Shown here: in pieces, positions 42,331-50,608 of the stretch | How positions within the stretch are numbered: position 1 is the first letter of the stretch | Layout of the letters: each line of letters begins with the position of its first letter | Assembly (NCBI RefSeq): GCF_020215705.1 | Contig: NZ_JAIWNB010000001.1 | Coordinates: 806,001-870,000, forward strand | Source: Nonomuraea aurantiaca | GTDB taxonomy: Bacteria; Actinomycetota; Actinomycetes; Streptosporangiales; Streptosporangiaceae | Direction of reading: 5' to 3' | DNA: 64,000 nt | Translations under genes and position numbers: made by a program | The notes under the pieces: model-generated | The model's database searches: none | The model's input: only the letters and a program-made list of their open reading frames with translations | What the model was told of the DNA's origin: nothing

Positions 42331-43987
42331 GGTCCGTCCCCGCAGCGCCCCGGAGGGCCTGGAGCAGCTGGTCGCGGCGCAGCCCCTGCTTGGACAGCAC
42401 CGGGTGGCCCGACGGCGCGGCGTCGGGCCGGATCGTCACCACCACCACGCCGATCCGCCCCAGGGCCTGGTCCTCGGCCATGCGCTGCAGCAGCGCGGTG
42501 CCGTCCAGCCGCGGCATCAGCATGTCCAGCAGGATCACATCCGGCGGGCGTGCCGTCATCATCTCCAGCGCGGCGACTCCGTCGGCGGCCTCCTCCACCT
42601 CGACGGCGAAGCCGTACAGCATCCTGCGGGCGGCGGCGCGGAACGCCTCGTCGTCGTCGGCGACCAGCACCCGCGCGATCTCGGGCGTGCCGTCGTGGTG
42701 CGGCAGCCGTATCGTCACCGTGGTGCCCCGCCCGACGTCGCTGGCCAGCTCCAGCGTGCCGCCCAGCGCCTCGGTGAGCCGGCGGGCGTACGGCAGGCCG
42801 AGCCCGGTGCCCTTGACCCTGACCTGCAGCGCGCTCGGCACCTGGAAGAACTCCTCGAACACGGTCGCCAGATACTCCCGGGGGATGCCGATGCCCGTGT
42901 CGGTGACCGTGATGACCACCTCGCCGGCGGCCGCGTCGGCGCGCGCGCTCAGCCGTACCTCGCCCTCCTGAGTGAACTTCAGGGCGTTGGACAGCAGGTT
43001 GCGCAGGACGCGGACCAGCATCCCCTCGTCGGTGTAGACGTCGGTGACGTCGGGCGCGACGTCGACGCGCAGCGTGACGTCGCCGGGACCGCTGGTGGGC
43101 TGCATCGCCAGGCGCAGGTGGTCGGCCAGCGTGGGCAGGTGGACGACCGACGACTGGGGGTCGAGCCGCCCGGACTCGGCCTTGGCCATGTCGAGCAGCT
43201 CGCCGACCTGCTCCAGCAGCGACTCCGCCGAGCCGCCGATGAAGCGCACCTGACGTGTCTGCTCCTCGCTGAGCGGCTCGCTGCCGGGTCCGACCATCAG
43301 CCTGACCAGGCCGATGATGGAGTTGAGCGGGGTGCGCAGCTCGTGGCTGACGGTCGCCCAGAACCGGTTCCTGGCCTCGGCCGCCTCGCGGAGCTGGGAG
43401 GACTTCTCATCCAGCTCCCCGTACAGGGCGACCACGCCGCGGTTGGTCTCCTCCAGCTCGGCCGACAGCTGGTTGTACAGGGCCAGCACCCCGGTGTTGG
43501 TCTCCTGCAGCTCGGCGTTGAGCCGCAGCACGTCCTCCAGGGTCGAAGCGAGCTCCTTGTTCTGCTGGCGCAGCTCTTCGAGGGCGCTGACCGGCGCCAT
43601 CCGGGACAGGCGCTCGCGGATCTGGTCGATCGGGAGCCGCGGGGAGTGGGGAGGCAGCCGCTTGGCTATGGTGACGCGACCGTGTTCGGCGTCGAGGGTG
43701 ACCACGTCGACCAGGCGGCCGGCCAGTGCCAGCCCCTCGGATCGGGCGAAATCCGCGCCCATTGCGTGATCCATCGTGATGAGCAGTTTCCCTTCATCGA
43801 GCGAGAAGACGACCACCGCCCCGGTGCCGAGCAGCTCCCGGCAGACCTCGCTCAGCGCGGTCGCCACCCTGACCTGGTCTTGCGCCTCCAGCCCGGCCAG
43901 CTCGGCGACGGCCTTGCCCAGGCGGCGCACCACGAAGACGTCATGGTCGTGTTCGAGCGCGGCCCTGGCCAGCTCAGTCGCGGTCAT
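42323..43987 (-). CDS. hybrid sensor histidine kinase with N-terminal RsbT-like domain
   Basis: 554 residues. Residues 1-115 resemble a degenerate RsbT/anti-sigma ATPase domain (DQVRVATALSEVCRELLGTG recalls the RsbT helix with N box). A long coiled coil follows (about 130-215, rich in Glu/Leu/Gln). The kinase core has phospho-His in FWATVSHELRTPLNSIIG, N box RNLLSNALKFTQEG, and G boxes DTGIGIP and GTGLGLPYARRL. A C-terminal receiver domain (about 430-545) has phospho-Asp in VILLDMLMPRLDG. It has no membrane helix, so it is cytoplasmic, and it overlaps both neighbours (14 bp and 8 bp). Confidence 0.9.
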   Translation of the reverse strand: MTATELARAALEHDHDVFVVRRLGKAVAELAGLEAQDQVRVATALSEVCRELLGTGAVVVFSLDEGKLLITMDHAMGADFARSEGLALAGRLVDVVTLDAEHGRVTIAKRLPPHSPRLPIDQIRERLSRMAPVSALEELRQQNKELASTLEDVLRLNAELQETNTGVLALYNQLSAELEETNRGVVALYGELDEKSSQLREAAEARNRFWATVSHELRTPLNSIIGLVRLMVGPGSEPLSEEQTRQVRFIGGSAESLLEQVGELLDMAKAESGRLDPQSSVVHLPTLADHLRLAMQPTSGPGDVTLRVDVAPDVTDVYTDEGMLVRVLRNLLSNALKFTQEGEVRLSARADAAAGEVVITVTDTGIGIPREYLATVFEEFFQVPSALQVRVKGTGLGLPYARRLTEALGGTLELASDVGRGTTVTIRLPHHDGTPEIARVLVADDDEAFRAAARRMLYGFAVEVEEAADGVAALEMMTARPPDVILLDMLMPRLDGTALLQRMAEDQALGRIGVVVVTIRPDAAPSGHPVLSKQGLRRDQLLQALRGAAGTDHD

Positions 43988-44999
43988 CGCCGGGCCTCAC
44001 GGTCACCACGCAGGCGTCGTCCCGGCGGCTGCCCGCCTCGCGCAGCAGCCCGGCGGCGACGACGGCGGGGGAGCGGGCGAACAGGCCCTGCATGGCGGAC
44101 GGATCCCACCGCTCGGTCAGACCGTCGGAGTGCAGCACCACGGTGGCGTGCTCGGGCAGCTCGAACTCGTACTGGCGCAGCTGCCGCGCCTGGTGTCCGG
44201 CGATGCCGGGCACCGAGATCATCCCCCGGCGGCCGTCGGCGCCGACGATCCAGCCGGAGATGTTGCCCAGCCCGGCGTAGGAGACGGTGGCGGCCCTGAC
44301 GCGGGCCACCGCGACCGCGCCTCCCCGGGTATGGACGAGGCCCCGATGCAGGCGCTGGAGTGTTGCGAGCGGCTCCTCGTCCGTCGCCCGCAGGAACAGC
44401 TCCACCGCCGTCCTGGACGCCTGGGCGGCCGGCTCGCCGTGGCCCAGACCGTCGCACAGCAGGATCGTCGTCTCGGGTGTGGCGCCGTCGCCGGTGGCGG
44501 CGATCGCGAAGGAGTCGCCGCAGACCACCTCCTCGCCGATGGGGCGGCTCAGGCCGCTGGCGTGCGGCGCCGAGGTGGGCGCGCCGGTGGCGGCGAAGCG
44601 CATGACCAGCACCGTGCCCCTGCCGGGCAGGGAATGGACGTCGTACCAGGACGACATGCGGGCCATCGCCCCCATCCCGATGCCGAGGGTGCCGGAGGTG
44701 GAGTAGCCGTCGCGCAGGGCGCGGGCGACGTCGGGCATGCCCGGCCCCTTGTCGATGGCGATCAGCTCCACGACGGCCTGGTCCCCAGGCTGGGAACGGA
44801 CCATGACGACGCCCTCCACCGCGTGCTTGACCAGATTGGAGACGGCCTCGGTGACCGCGACCGCCGTCTGCGCCGTACGCTCGGCGTCGAACCCGGCGGC
44901 TTCGGCGAGTTCGACGGCCATCCGGCGTACGGCGCCCACCGCGCTGGGGCTCTCCGCTCGCACCCAGATGTCATCACGCGTGTAGCTCACCGGCACCAT
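43974..44999 (-). CDS. ATPase-PP2C fusion, RsbX-like phosphatase with RsbT/RsbW-like domain
   Basis: 341 residues. Residues 1-135 are an HATPase anti-sigma-type domain with N box AVAVTEAVSNLVKHA and DKGPGMPDVARALRDG, then GIGMGAMARM. Residues 150-341 are a PP2C/SpoIIE domain with GDSFAIA, LLCDGLGHG, LHSDGLTERW and DDACVVTV metal-binding motifs. This is the RsbX-like slot in stressosome operons, where the enzyme dephosphorylates RsbS and RsbR to reset signalling. Fusing kinase-like and phosphatase domains in one chain is common in this class. It starts 1 bp from the RsbT stop. Confidence 0.9.
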   Translation of the reverse strand: MVPVSYTRDDIWVRAESPSAVGAVRRMAVELAEAAGFDAERTAQTAVAVTEAVSNLVKHAVEGVVMVRSQPGDQAVVELIAIDKGPGMPDVARALRDGYSTSGTLGIGMGAMARMSSWYDVHSLPGRGTVLVMRFAATGAPTSAPHASGLSRPIGEEVVCGDSFAIAATGDGATPETTILLCDGLGHGEPAAQASRTAVELFLRATDEEPLATLQRLHRGLVHTRGGAVAVARVRAATVSYAGLGNISGWIVGADGRRGMISVPGIAGHQARQLRQYEFELPEHATVVLHSDGLTERWDPSAMQGLFARSPAVVAAGLLREAGSRRDDACVVTVRPGDDRD

Positions 45000-45000
45000 G

Positions 45001-45402
45001 TCATCGAGCCCATTTCGTCACTGTCACCGTAGTGCCCTTACCTGGAGCCGAGACCAGGTCGAACTCGTCGACCAGCCGTCGTGATCCGCTCAGGCCCAGC
45101 CCCAGCCCGGTGCCGGTGGTCCAGCCGTCGGTGAGCGCCTGCTCGATGTCGGGAATCCCCGGCCCCTCGTCGCTGAAGGTGAGTTTAAGGCCGCGGCGCG
45201 CCCCGTTCTCGACGATCTCGATGCGGGCCAGGCCGCCGCCGCCGTACACCAGGGCGTTGCGGGCCAGCTCGCTGGCCGCCGTCACCACCTTGGTCTGGTC
45301 GATGAGAGACAGTCCCACCTCGACCGCGACACTCCGGACCCGCTGGCGGACCATCACGACGTCGGAGTTGCTGGCGATGGGCAGTTCCCAGCCGCCGGTC
45401 AC
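45001..45402 (-). CDS. rsbT: RsbT-like serine/threonine kinase (anti-sigma regulatory ATPase)
   Basis: 133 residues, the RsbT length. N box VVTAASELARNALVYGGGG, then FSDEGPGIPDIEQAL and GTGLGLGLSGSRRLVDEFDL form the ATP site of the GHKL fold. RsbT phosphorylates the STAS domains of RsbR and RsbS and, once released, activates a downstream phosphatase. Its GTG overlaps the rsbS stop by 4 bp, the same arrangement as in other rsbRST modules. The likely freed-RsbT partner here is the PP2C phosphatase or the kinase in the same operon. Confidence 0.92.
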   Translation of the reverse strand: MTGGWELPIASNSDVVMVRQRVRSVAVEVGLSLIDQTKVVTAASELARNALVYGGGGLARIEIVENGARRGLKLTFSDEGPGIPDIEQALTDGWTTGTGLGLGLSGSRRLVDEFDLVSAPGKGTTVTVTKWAR

Positions 45403-45764
45403 GACGTCGCGCCTCTCACATGGTCGAGCAGCGCGATTCCCTTCTCCAGGTTGAGTGCGGTGCGTACGCCGCCCAGCGACAGGCCGAGCTCGACCAGGGT
45501 GATCGCGACGGCCGGCCGCATGCCGACGACCACGGTCTGGGCGTCGAGCAACCGCGACGTCGCGGCGATGGTGGCCAGCATCCTGCCGATGAAGGAGTCG
45601 ACGATCTCCACCGCGGTGATGTCGATGATGACGCCGCGCGCTCCGTGGGTCACCACGGAGTCGGCCAGGTCCTCCTGCAGGGCGAGCACGCTCTGGTCGT
45701 CCAGGTCGATCTGGATGGAGATGATCAGGATGTCCCCGAGCTTGAGAATGGGCACCCGGTCCAT
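45399..45764 (-). CDS. rsbS: RsbS-like STAS protein
   Basis: 121 residues forming a single STAS domain: VPILKLGDILIISIQIDLDD, then VIIDITAVEIVDSFIGRML, then VVGMRPAVAITLVELG. Ser57 (in VDSF) is in the position that RsbT phosphorylates in RsbS. Its start sits in a TGATG overlap with the rsbR stop and its stop overlaps rsbT. RsbS holds RsbT in the stressosome core until stress-driven phosphorylation. The start is the ATG at 45764; longer in-frame sequence upstream belongs to the rsbR region. Confidence 0.93.
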   Translation of the reverse strand: MDRVPILKLGDILIISIQIDLDDQSVLALQEDLADSVVTHGARGVIIDITAVEIVDSFIGRMLATIAATSRLLDAQTVVVGMRPAVAITLVELGLSLGGVRTALNLEKGIALLDHVRGATS

Positions 45765-46603
45765 CAGACGTTCTCCGTCCGCACCGCCAGGCGGGTCGCC
45801 TTCGGCGCGATCACCTCGATGCCGCTGCGCCTGAGCGCGTGGGCCAACGCGTCGGCCAGCGAGGCCTTGGTCACGATGTCGCCGAACTCGATGCCGAGCG
45901 TGACGATGGTGTGCGCGATCTGCGGGCGGATGCCCGAGATGACGCACTCGGCGCCCATCAGCCGGGCGGCGACGACGGCCTTCAGCAGGTGCTGGGCGAC
46001 CTGGGTGTCGACGGCCGGGACGCCGGTGATGTCGATCACCGCGTGCTCGGCGCCCGTGTCGACCAGCGTCTGCAGCAGCTTCTCCATCACGACCTGGGTC
46101 CTGGCGGAGTCGAGCGTGCCGACCAGGGGCACCGCCACGATGCCCTCCCACAGCTTCACGACCGGCGTGGACAGCTCCAGCAGCTGCTCGGCCTGGTCGA
46201 GGATGATCCGCTCGCGGGCCGTCGTGTACGTCTCGAAGGTGAACAGACCGAGGTCGTCGATGAGCCTGGAGAACCAGATGAAGCCGCGCAGCGCCTCGGG
46301 GCCACCGTCGCTCTCGACGGCCTCGTACAGCGCCTCCTTCAGGCCGAACACGGCCCTGGCGGTGTCCGCCGGGGTGAAGCCCTGGCGGGCGCGGGAACGT
46401 GACAATTCGGCGAGCAGGCCGCGCATGTCGGCGAGGTCGCCGCCGTGTTCGAGGGAGGTGAGCAGCGCCCGGTAGATGTCGCTCAGCTCTTCGCTCGACG
46501 CCTTGGCGATCAGGGTCCACCGGTGCAGGATCTGCGTCTCGTTTTCGCGGAGCAGCTCTTCGATACGTCGCCTGGCGACATCGGCATCGACGGTCAAGGT
46601 CAC
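45764..46603 (-). CDS. rsbR: RsbR-type stressosome co-antagonist
   Basis: 279 residues. Residues 1-140 are an all-helical N-terminal sensor domain of the RsbRD type (LLRENETQILHRWTLIAKAS, then GFTPADTARAVFGLKEALYE). Residues 150-279 are a STAS domain with VPLVGTLDSARTQVVMEKLL, DITGVPAVDTQVAQHLL and GIRPQIAHTIVTLG. Thr200 and Thr232 occupy the places of the two Thr that RsbT phosphorylates in RsbR of Bacillus. The GTG at 46603 is annotated, but TTG at 46597 has better GGAG spacing. It is the first gene of the operon. Confidence 0.92.
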   Translation of the reverse strand: MTLTVDADVARRRIEELLRENETQILHRWTLIAKASSEELSDIYRALLTSLEHGGDLADMRGLLAELSRSRARQGFTPADTARAVFGLKEALYEAVESDGGPEALRGFIWFSRLIDDLGLFTFETYTTARERIILDQAEQLLELSTPVVKLWEGIVAVPLVGTLDSARTQVVMEKLLQTLVDTGAEHAVIDITGVPAVDTQVAQHLLKAVVAARLMGAECVISGIRPQIAHTIVTLGIEFGDIVTKASLADALAHALRRSGIEVIAPKATRLAVRTENV

Positions 46604-46762
46604 TCCTGGGAGGAAAAATTCACCGGCACTGCCGGGGATGCTAACGACACTGTTCCGCTTCGGCGGGCGGTTAGCGAGATAGCCCGCTTCATGCGTTGAA
46701 CGACCTTATCTGACGATATAAAGGGATACGTCCTGCTTTGCGAGATAGTGATCCACGGCTGA

Positions 46763-47905
46763 TCAGGCAAATCGGGCGCCCTCCGCCGGGCGGGCACCCA
46801 GCTGGGTCAGCAGCCGCACCATGCGCGGGGCGTCGAGCGGATCCACCGGCAGCACATGGCCGGTCCACCAGCGGGCGATCTCGGGAGTGGGCCCCTGCCG
46901 GATCGTCGGCAGATAGTCGTCCAGCGGCGGATCGTAGACGAAACCGGGCACCACACCGAGCCGTTCCAGCCCGGCGACGATCTCGTCTCGTCTGTCGACC
47001 AGCAGCGGCACCCGCAGGAGCGGACGTACGGGGGATTCGCGGACGCCCGCCGCCACCCACGGGGTCCGGCGCAGCACCTCCACCCCGGCCAGGCGGCGCT
47101 CGCGCTCGCGGTCGATCGCCCGCAGGCGCGAGCGCTGGTAGCGGCAGAGCGCGGGACCCGGGCGCATCCGCCAGCCGTCGTGGTCGATCCCCAGCCACGG
47201 GTCCATGGCCGACAGGTTTCCCCTGACGGCCATGAGGGCGTCCTCATGGGGTGTGGGGCGGTGCCCGCTCCACTTGACGATCCCGAGGCGCCGCGACAGG
47301 TGCCACATCAGCCGGACCGCGCCGGTGCGGTGGAGGGTCTCGCGGAGCATCGGCTGCAGCACGGCCTCCAGCTGCTCGCGCGGCTCACCGGACAGCAGCA
47401 GCGCGTCTCTCGCCTCGGCCAGCGCCGCCAGCGCGCCGGGGTTGGGTGTGGTCAGGAAGCCGCCGGACGCCCGGCCGTGCTTGGCCAGGCTCAACACGCC
47501 GGCCTGGCCGAACGTGCCGGCCGCGCGCCCGCCGACCATCGTCTGGAAGGCGTGGGCGGCGTCGTCGATGAGGACGAGGCCGCGCCGCTCGCACTGCCTG
47601 ATCAGGTCCTTGATCTGGTCCGGCTGGCCGTACAGGTGAGTGGTGATGACGCCGGCCAGGCCGCTCCAGTTGACGCGCGGCGCGTCGATGTTGCCGTCGC
47701 GCCACGACACCGGCGCCATTACCGGCTCCAGGTCGGCGGCCAGCACGACGAACAGCACGGCCTCGGAGGTGGTCGGCGCGATCAGCACCCGGTCGCCGGG
47801 GTCGAACCAGTGGCGCAGCGCCAGCAGCAGGCCGAACCGGGCCGACGGCACATGCAGGCAGTCCTGGCCGATCCGATGCCGCATGAGACTTTCCAGGGGG
47901 CTCAT
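46763..47905 (-). CDS. DegT/DnrJ/EryC1-family PLP-dependent aminotransferase
   Basis: 380 residues. Fold-type I sugar-aminotransferase features are HVPSARFGLLLALRHWFDPG near the start, VLIAPTTSEAV, LIDDAAHAFQT with the PLP-contacting Asp, and the PLP lysine in VLSLAKHGRASGG. Family members make amino sugars or related amines. No nucleotide-sugar genes are adjacent, and the Gly-rich nucleotide-sugar contact region is not obvious, so the substrate is unclear. The ATG overlaps the stop of a 27-residue upstream reading frame (ATGA). It lies 159 bp upstream of the stressosome operon on the same strand and could read into it. Confidence 0.82.
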   Translation of the reverse strand: MSPLESLMRHRIGQDCLHVPSARFGLLLALRHWFDPGDRVLIAPTTSEAVLFVVLAADLEPVMAPVSWRDGNIDAPRVNWSGLAGVITTHLYGQPDQIKDLIRQCERRGLVLIDDAAHAFQTMVGGRAAGTFGQAGVLSLAKHGRASGGFLTTPNPGALAALAEARDALLLSGEPREQLEAVLQPMLRETLHRTGAVRLMWHLSRRLGIVKWSGHRPTPHEDALMAVRGNLSAMDPWLGIDHDGWRMRPGPALCRYQRSRLRAIDRERERRLAGVEVLRRTPWVAAGVRESPVRPLLRVPLLVDRRDEIVAGLERLGVVPGFVYDPPLDDYLPTIRQGPTPEIARWWTGHVLPVDPLDAPRMVRLLTQLGARPAEGARFA

Positions 47906-47985
47906 CGGCCACCTGTCCGAGCGGGTAATCGGCCGTGGCGGTTCAGCGCCCGGTCGGCCAGGCCGTACAGGAAGGACCGGTCCAA
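47902..47985 (-). CDS. possible 27-residue coupled leader ORF
   Basis: TTG at 47985 follows GGGGAGGGGAGCGA, one of the strongest ribosome-binding sites in the window. The frame runs 27 codons (beginning LDRSFLYGLADRALNR) and ends in TGA that overlaps the aminotransferase ATG. The first 18 codons all end in G or C, like real genes here; the last nine do not. TATAAA lies about 35 bp upstream. It may be a regulatory leader peptide or the remains of a longer N-terminus after a frameshift. Confidence 0.35.
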   Translation of the reverse strand: MDRSFLYGLADRALNRHGRLPARTGGR

Positions 47986-48073
47986 TCGCTCCCCTCCCCG
48001 CTCTTGATCGCTTTGCAGATTTATAGCAGCAGCGCCTCGATCGGGCTTAGCGGGCGTAACGAACTGATATCCG

Positions 48074-49312
48074 CTATTCGACGACGGTGGCCGCGCTGCG
48101 GCGCGGCCCCGCGTACCGCGTGAGGAAGCTGACCAGGACGCTCACCCGGTTGCGCCCGCCCAGCAGGTAGGTCACGTGCAGCCCGATCCAGGCCAGCCAG
48201 GCGAGCGGGCCGTGCATGGTCATGCCGTTGGACAGCTGCAGCACGGCCGACCCCCGGCCGACCGTGGCCATGATGCCGGGGTCGCTGTAGGAGAAGGGCG
48301 CCGCGGGACGGCCATGGGCCAGCGCCAGGATCTGCTTGCCCACGTGCTCGCCCATCTGGATGGCGGGCTGGGCGAGCTGCGGCAGCGGCTCGGGCGGCCC
48401 GGCCAGGTCGCCGGCGACGAAGATCTCGGGGTATGCCGCGACGTTGAGCGCCTGGGTGACCTCGATCCGGCCGCCCTTGCCCTGCGGCAGGCCCAGGTTC
48501 GACACCTCGGCGGGCGCGGCGACGCCGAGTGCCCATACGGTCACGTCGCTCGGCAGCCGGGTGCCGTCGCTCAGCACGACCGCGTCGGGCTCGACCGAGG
48601 CCACCGTGCTGCCGAGCCTCAGGCGCACGCCGCGCCTGCGCAGCGCGTTCGCGGCCGCGTCGCGCAGCCGCGGCTTGTAGGGGGCGAGCACGTAGTCGAA
48701 CCGTTCGACCAGGGTGACGCTCGTCTGATCGGGTTTGATCTCCGGATAGGTCACCGGGAGCGTCCGCTGGCGCAGCTCGGCCATCGTGCCCGCGATCTCC
48801 ACCCCGGTCGCGCCCGCGCCGACCACCACCGCGTGCGCGCTCTCGCGCTTGCCCTCCGCGACCTGCTGCAAGAGGCTCTGCAGCCGTTTACGCAGCACGA
48901 TCGAGTCCTGGACCGAATAGATCGGGTAGCTGTTGTCCCGCGCGCCCTCGATGCCGTACCAGTTGGTGGTCACTCCGGTGGTGAGCACGAGGTAGTCGTA
49001 GTCGAGTGAGGTGCCGTCGTCGAACTCCACCCGCCGCTCGGCCGGGTGCAGCTTCGTCAGCGCGCCCCGCCGGGCCCGCGCCCGCCGATACTTGGCGGCG
49101 AACGCCCGCGTCGGGTACGTGATGTCCCCGGCGGCGAGCCCGGCCGTCGCCACCTGGTAGAGCAGCGGCTGGAAGGTGGAGTAGGGATGGCGGTCGACGA
49201 GCGTGACGCGCGCGCCGCCGCGGGCCAGTTCCCGGGTGGCTCTCAGCCCGGCGAAGCCCGCGCCCACGACGACGACATGCGGCCTGCTGGACCGTGCTGA
49301 TTCCTGGACCAT
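48074..49312 (-). CDS. ndh: type II NADH dehydrogenase (NDH-2)
   Basis: 412 residues from ATG at 49312, with GGAGGGGG upstream. The FAD-binding motif VVVVGAGFAGLRATRELAR starts at about residue 12, the redox signature AGDLAGPPE is present, and NAD binding is VVVGAGATGVEIAGTMAEL. The C-terminal membrane-associated segment (MHGPLAWLAWIGLHVTYLLGG) is typical of NDH-2, which binds the membrane without crossing it. It oxidises NADH and passes electrons to menaquinone without pumping protons. It may share a transcript with the diiron protein gene upstream on the same strand. Confidence 0.9.
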   Translation of the reverse strand: MVQESARSSRPHVVVVGAGFAGLRATRELARGGARVTLVDRHPYSTFQPLLYQVATAGLAAGDITYPTRAFAAKYRRARARRGALTKLHPAERRVEFDDGTSLDYDYLVLTTGVTTNWYGIEGARDNSYPIYSVQDSIVLRKRLQSLLQQVAEGKRESAHAVVVGAGATGVEIAGTMAELRQRTLPVTYPEIKPDQTSVTLVERFDYVLAPYKPRLRDAAANALRRRGVRLRLGSTVASVEPDAVVLSDGTRLPSDVTVWALGVAAPAEVSNLGLPQGKGGRIEVTQALNVAAYPEIFVAGDLAGPPEPLPQLAQPAIQMGEHVGKQILALAHGRPAAPFSYSDPGIMATVGRGSAVLQLSNGMTMHGPLAWLAWIGLHVTYLLGGRNRVSVLVSFLTRYAGPRRSAATVVE

Positions 49313-49409
49313 GGCGAGATGCCCCCTCCGGCGAATGCTCACAAGGTGCATATGGCACAGGAGGCAACACTTAAACCACTCGCCGGAGCTCTTGGGGGGT
49401 CGGCGACCG

Positions 49410-50522
49410 TCAGCCGGAGCCCATCTCGATGGTCGCGGCGACCTCGGCGTGCCGCTCGGCCTCCTCCTCGGCGAAGCGGGCCTCGTCGAGCTTGTCGGCG
49501 ATGTCCTCGTCCTGCCGCATCAGCGCGTCGAGCGACTGGCCCGCCATCTCCAGCACGCCCATGTCCGCGTACGCCTGCTGCAACCGCGGGCTCCACAGCC
49601 CGATGTCCTTCACGCACGGCACGATCCGGCTGAACAGCAGCGACCGGAACAGCCGCAGATACTCCGAGTGCTCCGTGGCCACCTCCGCCTCTTCGACCTC
49701 CGCCTTCGACAGGCCCAGGTTCTCCCAGGTCTCCCGGCCCCTGAGCCGGTCGCGCATCAGGTAGCAGCCCTCGATGACGAAGTCCTCGCGCTCGCGCCGC
49801 TCGGCCTCGGATAAGTTCCCGTAGAAGTCGCGCAGCGCCATCCGGCCGAAGGCCACGTGCCTGGCCTCGTCCTGCATGACGTACGCGAGGATCTGCTTGG
49901 GCAGCGGCTTGGTGGTGATGTCGCGCATGACGCCGAACGCGGCCAGCGCCAGGCCCTCGATCAGCACCTGCATCCCCAGGTAGGGCATGTCCCACCGCGA
50001 GTCGCTGAGCGTCGAGTCGAGCAGCGACTTGAGGTGCTCGTTGATGGGGTAGGCCAGGCCCACCTTCTCCTGGAGGAAGCGGGCGTACGTCTCGGCGTGC
50101 CGGGCCTCGTCCATGGTCTGGGTGGCGGCGTAGAACTTGGCGTCGAGGTCGGGGACCGACTCCACGATCTTCGCCGAGCAGATCATCGCGCCCTGCTCAC
50201 CGTGCAGGAACTGCGAGAACTGCCAGGCGGCGCCGTGCAGGCGGACGTCCTGGCGCTGCTTGTCGTCCATCCGGTGCCAGAGCGGCGTGTCGTAGATGGC
50301 GATCGTCTGGTCGGGGATGCCCAGCACGTTGTACGGGTCGACCTCGAGGTCCCAGTCGATGCGCTTGGTGGAGTCCCACTGCTTGTCCTTGCCCTTTTGG
50401 TACAGGGCCAGCATCCGATCCCTGCCGTCGTCGTACTCCCATGTGAACCTGGTGGCACCGGACATCTCCACGTCCCACGTGGAGAGCTCGGCCGGGATGG
50501 TGTAGAGATCGTGCGTCGACAT
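49410..50522 (-). CDS. diiron ferritin-like protein
   Basis: 370 residues from ATG at 50522, with GGAGGA upstream. Four-helix-bundle iron ligands are visible: Glu in FLHGEQGAM, the Glu-x-x-His of MDEARHAETY, a third Glu in VLIEGLALAAF and the second Glu-x-x-His of QDEARHVAFG. Spacing fits the ferritin-like diiron class of oxygenases and desaturase-like enzymes. The exact reaction is unknown. The N-terminus has WDVEMSGATRFTWEYDDG, unusual for acyl-ACP desaturases. The gene is divergent from a TetR gene over twin palindromes and should be repressed by it. Confidence 0.8.
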   Translation of the reverse strand: MSTHDLYTIPAELSTWDVEMSGATRFTWEYDDGRDRMLALYQKGKDKQWDSTKRIDWDLEVDPYNVLGIPDQTIAIYDTPLWHRMDDKQRQDVRLHGAAWQFSQFLHGEQGAMICSAKIVESVPDLDAKFYAATQTMDEARHAETYARFLQEKVGLAYPINEHLKSLLDSTLSDSRWDMPYLGMQVLIEGLALAAFGVMRDITTKPLPKQILAYVMQDEARHVAFGRMALRDFYGNLSEAERREREDFVIEGCYLMRDRLRGRETWENLGLSKAEVEEAEVATEHSEYLRLFRSLLFSRIVPCVKDIGLWSPRLQQAYADMGVLEMAGQSLDALMRQDEDIADKLDEARFAEEEAERHAEVAATIEMGSG

Positions 50523-50543
50523 GGGGTCCTCCGCAGGGGGGCT

Positions 50544-50590
50544 ACGTACACCGTACGTCCACTGTCGAGGCTTGCACGTACGGCGTACGT
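50544..50590. promoter_or_regulatory. twin TetR operators
   Basis: Two copies of ACGTAC-N3-GTACGT lie at 50544-50558 (spacer ACC) and 50576-50590 (spacer GGC), with centres 32 bp apart, about three helical turns. They fill the 86 bp gap between divergent starts and should bind the adjacent TetR protein, controlling both genes. Confidence 0.75.
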
Positions 50591-50608
50591 ACGTCAATAG
50601 AATGAGCT

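Noticed and set aside
46604..46762. Sigma-B-type promoter before rsbR
   Set aside because: A segment resembling GTT-N13-GGGCTAT exists, but it deviates from GTTT-N14-16-GGGTAT and is not strong enough to annotate.
46763..47905. DegT aminotransferase as part of a sugar or antibiotic cluster
   Set aside because: No nucleotide-sugar, glycosyltransferase or polyketide/peptide synthetase genes lie nearby; it stands between respiratory and stress genes.
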